From: Balneolales bacterium
GTDB lineage: Bacteria; Bacteroidota; Rhodothermia; Balneolales; Balneolaceae
Assembly: GCA_022360375.1 (NCBI GenBank)
Contig: JAKSCW010000573.1
Span: 1-5,815 of the forward strand
DNA length: 5,815 nucleotides
Direction of reading: 5' to 3'
A model generated the notes under the pieces. That model was not told the DNA's origin and searched no databases. It worked only from the letters and a program-made list of their open reading frames with translations. Position 1 is the first letter of the stretch, and every line of letters begins with the position of its first letter. Of the stretch, positions 1 through 5,815 are shown in pieces. The position numbers were made by a program, and so were the translations under genes.

Positions 1-1
1 A

Positions 2-1162
2 CTTTCACCCCTCATTCTATTCCTGTTGGTCGCTTCAAGCCTGAGCTGCAACTCCAATTCCTCTAATGGAGAAGATCAACCTAACGAAAACCTGGAACCC
101 ACCACCATTTTTATCGGAACATACACGCGTGATGAAGGTTGGGTAAATGGACAGGCAGAAGGCATTTATTCTGCGGTTATTGAGGAAGAGGGTACGTTAG
201 GGCTGGTAGGAACGACTACTGAGATTGTTAACCCATCTTTTTTAGCCACCTCCCCCGACCGCAGACACCTGTATGCTGTGAGTGAGTTAGGCAGAAGCGG
301 AGAAAGCGGATTTGTATACGCCTATTCCATTAACTCTGATTTGAGTCTTACCTATATCGATCGGTACCCTACCAATGCGGGTTCACCTGCCCACATAAGT
401 ACTGATGAAGCTGGTAGCATGGTATTTGTCGCAAATTATCAGGGCGGGGTAGCCATGGTATATTCCCGAAAGGATGATGGAAGCCTGGAATTTGTTCAGC
501 AGCTTAACCATTCAGGTTCCGGACCACATCCGCGCCAGGAAAGCGCTCACGTTCATCAAACTAAACTAAGCCCGGATCAAAATTTTCTTTATTTGCCGGA
601 TTTAGGGAGTGATAAAATCTGGAGTTACCACATCGATTATAACAGCCAAACTCTTTCAAAAACTGAACAGGAATTTGTGGGTGTTGCAGGCGGTGCCGGC
701 CCCAGGCACATGGACTTCCACCCGACCTTGGACATTGCTTATATAATGAACGAACTGAATAGTACCGTTTCAGTAATGGCATACAATGCACAAACAGGAG
801 CCCTTACAGAAATTCAAACCATACGTACGCTTCCGGATACCTATTTCGGGGACAATACCACCGCCGATATTCACGTACATCCGAATGGTAGATTTCTATA
901 TGGTTCCAACCGCGGATTCGACAGTATTGTGAGTTATTCCATAGATGAGAATTCCGGTGAACTTACTCTACTGGACTATGTAGCCTCTGAAGGTGAATTC
1001 CCCCGCAACTTTGGAATTAATCCAACGGGTGACATGATGTACGTTGCTAACCAAAACAGTAACAACATAGCTATTTATACCATTAATGAAGACACAGGGG
1101 CTTTAACTTTTACCGGAGAGGAACTTTCGGTACCTACCCCCGTTTGTATCACCTTTTATTGA
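2..1162 (+). CDS. Lactonase family beta-propeller protein (6-phosphogluconolactonase/YbhE-like), secreted, 5' end cut off by window
   Basis: The frame is open from base 2 and ends at TGA 1160-1162, giving 386 visible residues. The TTG at 26 is not a credible start: the residues before it (LSPLILFL) continue into a hydrophobic stretch ending in SLSC, with Cys at bases 47-49. This looks like the end of a lipoprotein signal peptide, so the true start should lie a few codons left of the window. The lipobox is imperfect (Ser at -3), so a lipid anchor is inferred. The rest matches the seven-bladed lactonase fold: FIGTYT (visible residues 37-42), NPSFLATSPD, SPAHIS, GPHPRQESAHVHQ (174-186), GAGPRHMDFHP (231-241), ADIHVHPNGRFLYGSNRG (from 288) and GEFPRNFGINP (331-341). 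The visible length fits the family's roughly 340-390 residues. Cytoplasmic relatives hydrolyse 6-phosphogluconolactone; an exported version more likely acts on another sugar lactone or simply binds ligand, so the substrate is unknown. Family assignment is firm; the reaction is not. Confidence 0.9.
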   Translation, partial: LSPLILFLLVASSLSCNSNSSNGEDQPNENLEPTTIFIGTYTRDEGWVNGQAEGIYSAVIEEEGTLGLVGTTTEIVNPSFLATSPDRRHLYAVSELGRSGESGFVYAYSINSDLSLTYIDRYPTNAGSPAHISTDEAGSMVFVANYQGGVAMVYSRKDDGSLEFVQQLNHSGSGPHPRQESAHVHQTKLSPDQNFLYLPDLGSDKIWSYHIDYNSQTLSKTEQEFVGVAGGAGPRHMDFHPTLDIAYIMNELNSTVSVMAYNAQTGALTEIQTIRTLPDTYFGDNTTADIHVHPNGRFLYGSNRGFDSIVSYSIDENSGELTLLDYVASEGEFPRNFGINPTGDMMYVANQNSNNIAIYTINEDTGALTFTGEELSVPTPVCITFY

Positions 1163-1575
1163 AGATTAATAGCCTTGCCCACTCGAACTGATAACATAAA
1201 AATCAGGGTGAACTTCAAGCCCTTTTCCAAATGAATTCATCATTTGCCAGCCCGTAGCAGGTTTTAACCACTGTTCCTGTCCGTTACTAAATGCCTTAAC
1301 AGGCCTATTAAAACCGGAAACAACAGTCAGTTACCGATACATTAAAATCCCATTTCGAAATGTATATCCAGGAATTGGAATACAGCCAGCAATAAACACT
1401 TTTGCATTAAACTTTTTTTTATGAATATACATCATTAAAATTCAACCCAGCTATTGCCGATAGAAAGCATACAAGATAATGGCGCATCGTTCAATATTTA
1501 CAATTGTCGGGCAACAACCTGATTATTCTATTGAACTACATTTTTTTTAATCTAAACCGAATACTATTCTGCTGT
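1163..1575. other. Intergenic region between lactonase and sensor genes
   Basis: This gap follows the lactonase stop and runs to the chosen ATG of the sensor. Plus-strand frames in it are trivial (the longest ATG frames I read are about 8-11 codons). It contains the interrupted minus-strand frame listed separately, a 7-bp perfect inverted repeat (CAAATGA/TCATTTG, 1228-1246) without a T-run after it, and T-runs at 1412-1419 and near 1541. The sensor's promoter should lie in its right half, but I see no convincing Bacteroidota -7 box (TAnnTTTG) paired with a -33 TTTG. No classic terminator follows the lactonase gene. Confidence 0.6.
1166..1441 (-). pseudogene. Possible gene remnant: interrupted minus-strand reading frame, family not recognised
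   Basis: Read on the minus strand, the frame runs for 86 sense codons with a single internal stop (TAA, bases 1331-1333). It is bounded upstream by a TGA (1442-1444) and ends at TAA 1166-1168. The 36 codons before the internal stop include KVFIAGCIPIPGYTFRNG. The 54 after it include LTVVSGFNRPVKAFSNG, QEQWLKPATGWQMMNSFGKG and LEVHPDFYVISSSGQGY. The residue mix (Trp, Gly, Pro, aromatic residues, alternating hydrophobics) looks like protein rather than noise. A single CAA-to-TAA change would explain the internal stop, and the run of eight A residues at 1412-1419 is a plausible frameshift point. It would be the 3' end of a gene convergent with the lactonase gene, 3 bases away. I cannot name a family. 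It could also be chance: a frame this long with one stop is uncommon but not rare in AT-leaning DNA. Confidence 0.33.
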
Positions 1576-4416
1576 ATGCTTAGACTCACATGCCTCATAT
1601 TAGCATTATTTGTATTGGGATTTAGTAAGGCTGATGCACAACTAAGTTTCAGGATAAGCAATTATAACTTGCAGGAGCATGGAGCGGGAAACAAAAACTG
1701 GGATATTGCCACCGATGGTGAGAGAGTATTTGTTGCAAACAGTCTTGGATTGATCGTTCTGGAAAACACAGAAATCCAATTTTTTGAAATACCTAACCAA
1801 ACCGTATTACGTTCGGTTGCGTATATAGATAATCGAATTTATACAGGGTCTTTTGAAGAATTCGGCTTTTGGGAACCTGATAAAGAAGGGGTTCTTCAGT
1901 ATACCTCCCTATCCGATCAATTGGAAACCCCAATGGGACAGAACGATGAGATTTGGAGAATCATAGAACATCATGGCACCGTCTATTTCCACAGTTTTGG
2001 GTTAATTTATGCTTTTAACAAAGAGGAAGTATATCGGCTGAATACCCAGGGCTCCTACATGTTTTTGTATAAAATCGGGGCACAGGTTTTTACCCAACTT
2101 ATCCGGGATGGTTTGTTCGAACTGGTTGAAGATTCCTTATCTGCTATTCCGGGAAGTGAATTCCTTGGTTCGGAAGAAATTCGGGGTATCGTACCATACC
2201 GGGGCTCCTCTTTGTTAATTGGTACCACGAGAGGTATTTATACTTTTGACGGACAGGAATTCCAGAACTGGAATAGTGAAAGTATCGAGGAAGTGTTGGA
2301 AAACAATATCAATGCTATCACCCGAACAGAGGACAAAATCTTCATTGGTACTATCCGTAACGGGGTATACATTTATGATACCGAAGGAAACCTTTTGGCG
2401 AACATAAACACAGAAAGCCAACTAAAAAACAATACTGTTCTTTCAATTACGGTGGATACTTCCGGGAACATTTGGGTAGGTATGGATAAAGGCCTGGCTT
2501 ATATCGCCTTTGATACGCCAATCCAAAACTACCGGGGTACCTCTAATGATATTGGAAGTGTGTATACAGCCTCTCTCTACCGCGACGAACTTTATGTAGG
2601 TACCAATCAAGGAATTTATTGGTACAAAAAAGATAAAAATGGCTATTTCTACGATCAAGAACTGATTGTTGGTTCCCAGGGTCCTGTATGGTTATTGACC
2701 CAATTTGATGGCCATCTTTACGGAGGCCTTAACGATGGCACCTATTTGATTACTAACAAAACATTAGAACGGGTGAGTAATATCTCCGGAGGATATACAT
2801 TAAAATCTTACCCCCATAATTCTAAAGATGTTCTTGTACAAAGCACATATACCGATGTGGTTGTATATCAGAAATCGGATTCTATTTGGAAAGAATCACA
2901 TGTACTTTCTGGCTTCAGGGCTCCGGCGCGCTTTATGGAATTTGATCATTTGGGAAATATATGGTTAGGGCATACTGTGAGGAGAATGTTCCAGGTTAAA
3001 CCCAATATTCCATTAGACAGCATTGATCAGGTTATTGAAATCGGGGAGGACCAGGGGTTAGCAGAAAACCCAAAAAATGTATTTAAATTTGATGGCAGAA
3101 TCTTCACTTCAAGTGAAGATAAGATGTATGAATGGGATGCAGTTAATGGTATTTTTGTTCCTTTTACCGCTCTGGATAAATATTTTACTACCACAGGAGC
3201 TGTTGAAAACATTGTACCCGCTGGCAATTACAGATACTGGGTAATAAAAGAATCTGAAATAAGCTTATTTGAGATACATCTTAACAGTATAACTCATCTG
3301 TATACACTTATTCCGGATATGTACGGTTTTGAGATGGTTGAAGGCTACCCAAATGTTAGCCATCTCAACGGGAATACATACTTAATTAGCTTAGCAGATG
3401 GTTTTGCTATCCTTAATGTAGAAGATCAGGACGCATCAAAATACCCGGAGCCCAGGGTTATGATTCAGTCAGTAAGGGCTTCTAATTCCCGCGGAAAAAT
3501 TCTGGAAATCGATCCTGTTGTCAAATCCAGGATAACAAGTATCGCAAATGCTAATAATAACATCTTCCTCTCCTGGGCCTCTTCTCAAGTGGTAGGAAAC
3601 CGGGTTTTTTTCCAGTATAAACTGGACGGGTTAACCACAGAATGGAGCAACTGGGGACCTGATACTGAGGTAAATTTTGAACGACTTCTTCCCGGATCTT
3701 ACACTTTTGTTGTCCGATCTATAAGCCAGGACGGTAAAATTACCGAGACAGCCAATTTTCCATTTGTGATTAATCAACCCTGGTTTTCTTCTAAAGGAGC
3801 TTATTTCTTTTACTTCCTAATACTCGTCAGTTTAATATTTATGATCAGACTCTACATATCCCGGAGACAATGGCGGGCTTTGAGCAAAGAACTTGAAATG
3901 AAACACCAAAAAACACAGAGAGAAAGGGAAAAAGCGGAACAGGAAGTGATTAAACTCACTAACGAAAAGCTTCAAACAGAAGTAGAGCATAAATCAGCAC
4001 AATTGGCTTTTAACACCATGGCTATGATTCGGAAGAACAACCTGCTCTCTTCCCTGAAAAAGGAGGTAGACCACCAAAAAAAGGAGCTTGGTAAGAAGCT
4101 GCCCTCCAGTTATTACAGCAGGATTACCAGATTAATTGAGCAGGGTATCGAAGATGAAAATGAATGGGAAATTTTTGAACAGTTGTATGATCAGGCTCAT
4201 GGTGATTTCTTCAAACGGCTTAAAGAAAAACACCCTCAACTCACACCTAGTGATCTCAGGTTATGTGCCTATCTTCGAATGAATCTTGCTTCCAAGGAAA
4301 TAGCGCCTCTCTTGAATATTTCTGTCCGTGGTGTGGAGGAACGAAGGTATAGGCTCCGGAAAAGAATGAACCTTTCAACGGAAGTGAATCTTACGGAACT
4401 AATAATGACGTTTTAA
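1576..4416 (+). CDS. Membrane-spanning sensor/transcription regulator: beta-propellers, Y_Y_Y domain, TM helix, coiled coil, LuxR-type HTH
   Basis: Starting at ATG 1576 gives 946 residues and a clean signal peptide (MLRLTCLILALFVLGFSKADA, cleavage before QLSF). An in-frame TTG at 1504 would add 24 residues and bury this signal, so I reject it. Residues about 22-650 carry repeated propeller blades: GTTRGIYTFDG (216), FIGTIRNGVYIYD (256), GNIWVGMDKGLAYI (297), ELYVGTNQGIYWY (338), LYGGLNDGTYLIT (381) and GNIWLG (460). A Y_Y_Y domain follows (about 660-733; FFQYKLDGLTTEWSNW and LLPGSYTFVVRS), then one membrane helix (about 742-761), a charged Lys/Glu-rich coiled coil (about 763-850) and a LuxR/GerE-like HTH (889-933; LTPSDLRLC, ASKEIAPLLNIS, recognition helix 916-930). 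There is no histidine kinase, receiver or AraC domain. The architecture predicts periplasmic ligand binding passed through the membrane to a cytoplasmic DNA-binding domain. Relatives are annotated as triple-tyrosine-motif or 'ligand-binding sensor plus HTH' proteins. Ligand and targets are unknown; nearby glycan genes are likely candidates. Confidence 0.9.
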   Translation: MLRLTCLILALFVLGFSKADAQLSFRISNYNLQEHGAGNKNWDIATDGERVFVANSLGLIVLENTEIQFFEIPNQTVLRSVAYIDNRIYTGSFEEFGFWEPDKEGVLQYTSLSDQLETPMGQNDEIWRIIEHHGTVYFHSFGLIYAFNKEEVYRLNTQGSYMFLYKIGAQVFTQLIRDGLFELVEDSLSAIPGSEFLGSEEIRGIVPYRGSSLLIGTTRGIYTFDGQEFQNWNSESIEEVLENNINAITRTEDKIFIGTIRNGVYIYDTEGNLLANINTESQLKNNTVLSITVDTSGNIWVGMDKGLAYIAFDTPIQNYRGTSNDIGSVYTASLYRDELYVGTNQGIYWYKKDKNGYFYDQELIVGSQGPVWLLTQFDGHLYGGLNDGTYLITNKTLERVSNISGGYTLKSYPHNSKDVLVQSTYTDVVVYQKSDSIWKESHVLSGFRAPARFMEFDHLGNIWLGHTVRRMFQVKPNIPLDSIDQVIEIGEDQGLAENPKNVFKFDGRIFTSSEDKMYEWDAVNGIFVPFTALDKYFTTTGAVENIVPAGNYRYWVIKESEISLFEIHLNSITHLYTLIPDMYGFEMVEGYPNVSHLNGNTYLISLADGFAILNVEDQDASKYPEPRVMIQSVRASNSRGKILEIDPVVKSRITSIANANNNIFLSWASSQVVGNRVFFQYKLDGLTTEWSNWGPDTEVNFERLLPGSYTFVVRSISQDGKITETANFPFVINQPWFSSKGAYFFYFLILVSLIFMIRLYISRRQWRALSKELEMKHQKTQREREKAEQEVIKLTNEKLQTEVEHKSAQLAFNTMAMIRKNNLLSSLKKEVDHQKKELGKKLPSSYYSRITRLIEQGIEDENEWEIFEQLYDQAHGDFFKRLKEKHPQLTPSDLRLCAYLRMNLASKEIAPLLNISVRGVEERRYRLRKRMNLSTEVNLTELIMTF

Positions 4417-4638
4417 GAAGAAGGACCGGGACTTTGAATAATCAATCTGTTTGTTTTTTCGAATCCTCCAAATAGGGTGAGAAATCTAAAGAGCCAGGTA
4501 GCACTTCGCAAATCTTCAGTTTTCTCTCTTCGTTCGAAATGACACACCGTTGTTTACAGACCGAACACCAGCAAAACATCCCGCATGGCAATACCCCCTG
4601 CTGCCCGTTAAACCGGCAACGCTTGCCTCATTACAAAA
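4417..4638. other. Convergent intergenic region between sensor and sulfatase genes
   Basis: These 222 bases separate two genes that converge. The central part (4457-4539) is the inverted repeat listed separately. The rest has no frame I would call a gene: the plus-strand frame that starts near 4550 and runs into the sulfatase is an antisense shadow of that gene. A small hairpin (GGCAA-cgc-TTGCC, about 4615-4627) lies just past the sulfatase stop, but it lacks a T-run, so I do not call it a terminator. A T-rich stretch (4450-4459) follows the sensor stop by about 35 bases. Confidence 0.6.
4457..4539. repeat. Imperfect inverted repeat, probable member of an interspersed intergenic repeat family
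   Basis: Outer arms TTTCGAA (4457-4463) and TTCGAAA (4533-4539) are exact reverse complements. Inner arms GAGAAATCTAAAGA (4479-4492) and TCTTCAGTTTTCTC (4513-4526) pair at 12 of 14 positions around a 20-base loop. The left arm holds 15 bases between its outer and inner parts and the right arm only 6, so the left looks expanded or diverged. Read on the minus strand, the right arm begins TGTCATTTCGAACGAAG followed by AGAGAAA, the form I recall of a short interspersed repeat ('TCATTTCGA...GAGAAATCT') common between genes in Bacteroidota genomes. The inverted repeat is directly visible; family membership is from memory and cannot be tested with one copy. Its place between converging genes would also suit a two-way terminator. 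Confidence 0.6.
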
Positions 4639-5814
4639 TCACTTTTCATGGATTAGTTTTTCATCGGCTTGCCAGTTAAATCTTCTTACAGGAATATTCA
4701 TAGCGTTTTTCCTTTCCATTACATCAAAAAGGCGACTTCTCATCTCGTTTCTTAACGGTATGTATCCCGGAACCTCTGCCAGATTATATTTTTCTTCCGG
4801 GTCTTCCTGCAAGTCGTAAAGCTCGTCTCGGTCCCACACTCCGTGATAGTATATGTACTTATATCTATCACCCCGGATCGAAAAGGTAGTTGGAGTATGT
4901 GGGAAAGCCGGTTCCCAGTAATATTCATATAAAAACTCCCTGTTTACTACTTCCGCCTGATTGGTTAGCATCGATAAAAAAGAAAGTCCATCCATCTCAA
5001 TGGAGCTTTCTGTTTCAAAAACTTCCATAATGGTAGGAGCAACATCAATATTTCTTACCAGGTTTTCGATGCTGGTTCCGGGCTCCAAATAACCCGGTGC
5101 CCATGCTAACATAGGAACCCGGATAGATTCCTCATAGGCATTCCTCTTATCAATCAGGCCATGTTCTCCATGCATAAAACCATTATCTCCCATATAAATA
5201 ACAAGAGTTTCCTCATCCAGACCAGACTCTTCAAGATACTCTAAAACACGCCCCACGCTTTCATCAAGTGCAAGCAGCGTTTCCAGATAACTTGTATAGA
5301 ATTCCTCAAAATTCATATCTCCGTGATAGGCGTAATCTACCCCATGCCAACTATATCTTTGCTCCTTTACCCAGTCGGGTTTAGTTCTGTAATTCCGCTC
5401 TGTATTGTCCATAGTTTCCGGGTATTCAATATCAATATCCTTGTAATAGCCAGAATGCCTTTCCGCGGGTATGAATTCAGCATGCACCGCTTTATGAGAT
5501 AAGTACAGGAAAAAAGGTTCTTCAGGGTCATCCTCACGTTCTCTCAACCAATCAAGTGCAAATTCAGTCAGAATATCGGAGGTGTATCCTTCATAGGAAT
5601 TTCTTTCGCCGTCTACATTTAACGTGGGGTTGTAGTATACCCCCTGACCTCTGAAACTTACCCAATGATCCCAGCCTGGCTTAGGATCATCCACACTTTC
5701 TCCCATATGCCATTTCCCAATAAATGCCGTTTTGTAACCATTATTCTGAACGTCTTCATTAAAGAAGCGGGTTCCTTCCGGAATCGGACTGGTATTGTCT
5801 ACTATTTTATGGGT
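4639..5814 (-). CDS. Family S1 sulfatase (alkaline-phosphatase fold), N-terminus beyond the window
   Basis: The frame ends at TGA 4639-4641 and stays open to the right edge, giving 391 visible residues. The ATG at 5704-5706 is internal: the codons before it spell GYKTAFIGKWH, the conserved second sulfatase signature (GYxTxxxGKWH), so the start is off the window. Typical S1 sulfatases have about 450-550 residues, so roughly 80-130 are missing, including the CxPSR/CxAxR formylglycine site, which cannot be checked. Visible parts: GKWHMG (residues 33-38), SHKAVHAEF (106-114), the metal-binding GDNG (209-212) followed by HGEHGLIDKRNAYEESIRVP with a conserved Lys (223), then MDGLSFLSML and a C-terminal region with IRGDRYKYIYYHG and ELYDLQEDPEEKYNL. 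It should hydrolyse sulfate esters on a sugar, probably in the periplasm. The pattern somewhat recalls N-acetylglucosamine-6-sulfatase-like subfamilies, but the substrate is not established. It converges with the sensor gene. Confidence 0.93.
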   Translation of the reverse strand, partial: THKIVDNTSPIPEGTRFFNEDVQNNGYKTAFIGKWHMGESVDDPKPGWDHWVSFRGQGVYYNPTLNVDGERNSYEGYTSDILTEFALDWLREREDDPEEPFFLYLSHKAVHAEFIPAERHSGYYKDIDIEYPETMDNTERNYRTKPDWVKEQRYSWHGVDYAYHGDMNFEEFYTSYLETLLALDESVGRVLEYLEESGLDEETLVIYMGDNGFMHGEHGLIDKRNAYEESIRVPMLAWAPGYLEPGTSIENLVRNIDVAPTIMEVFETESSIEMDGLSFLSMLTNQAEVVNREFLYEYYWEPAFPHTPTTFSIRGDRYKYIYYHGVWDRDELYDLQEDPEEKYNLAEVPGYIPLRNEMRSRLFDVMERKNAMNIPVRRFNWQADEKLIHEK

Positions 5815-5815
5815 A

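Noticed and set aside
26..28. TTG as the start of the lactonase gene
   Set aside because: The frame continues upstream to base 2 with hydrophobic codons that complete a signal peptide, so the TTG is an internal Leu codon.
1228..1246. Perfect 7-bp inverted repeat CAAATGA/TCATTTG as a terminator of the lactonase gene
   Set aside because: AT-rich short stem with no following T-run, about 65 bases past the stop, and it falls within the protein-like minus-strand frame.
1455..1480. TTGCCG ... GATAAT as a sigma-70-like promoter for the sensor
   Set aside because: The spacer is only about 15 bases, and Bacteroidota normally use a different -33/-7 consensus. No transcript evidence is available.
2215..3227. 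Several 60-70 codon frames, mostly antisense, inside the sensor gene
   Set aside because: They overlap a long, well-supported coding sequence and show no domain or start signal of their own.
4418..4459. AAGGACCGGGACTT followed by a T-rich stretch as an intrinsic terminator of the sensor gene
   Set aside because: The stem does not pair beyond a few bases, and the T-rich stretch is too far from it.
4615..4627. GGCAA-cgc-TTGCC hairpin after the sulfatase stop as a terminator
   Set aside because: A five-base stem with no T-run on the minus strand; expected by chance at this length.
4550..4819. 89-codon plus-strand frame
   Set aside because: Mostly antisense to the conserved sulfatase C-terminus, with no recognisable domain or start context.
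5704..5706. ATG as the start of the sulfatase gene
   Set aside because: The 36 codons upstream to the window edge are open and encode the conserved GYKTAFIGKWH signature, so the ATG is the internal Met of GKWHMG.

Overview
The window looks like a piece of a Bacteroidota-type chromosome (Bacteroidetes, or the related Balneolota/Rhodothermota), probably marine or free-living. The reasons are a moderate-to-low GC content, coding sequence without clear Shine-Dalgarno sites, a large periplasmic two-propeller/Y_Y_Y sensor joined to a cytoplasmic LuxR-type helix-turn-helix, a family S1 sulfatase, and an intergenic inverted repeat of the 'TTCGAAATGACA' kind that I recall as common in these genomes. 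The organism call is inference from gene content, not from a marker gene.

Layout: (1) bases 2-1162, plus strand: the 3' part of a secreted, probably lipid-anchored beta-propeller lactonase (6-phosphogluconolactonase/YbhE-like), whose start lies left of the window. (2) 1163-1575: a 413-base gap with no intact gene. Its minus strand carries an 86-codon frame interrupted by one stop (1166-1441), which may be the eroded 3' end of a gene I do not recognise. (3) 1576-4416, plus strand: a 946-residue membrane-spanning sensor/transcription regulator. (4) 4417-4638: a convergent gap holding a folded, imperfect inverted repeat (4457-4539). (5) 4639-5814, minus strand: the C-terminal three quarters or so of a sulfatase whose N-terminus, including the formylglycine site, lies right of the window.

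How they may work together: a periplasmic lactonase-fold protein, a sensor of the type that detects oligosaccharides, and a sulfatase fit a small locus for using a sulfated glycan. The sensor would bind a breakdown product in the periplasm and act on DNA directly through its own C-terminal helix-turn-helix, without a histidine kinase or response regulator. This link rests only on neighbourhood. The genes are not one operon, because the sulfatase faces the sensor, and no SusC/SusD pair is visible. I found no RNA gene, CRISPR array, insertion sequence or clearly new system here. The most useful leads are the kinase-less sensor, the broken minus-strand frame and the intergenic repeat.
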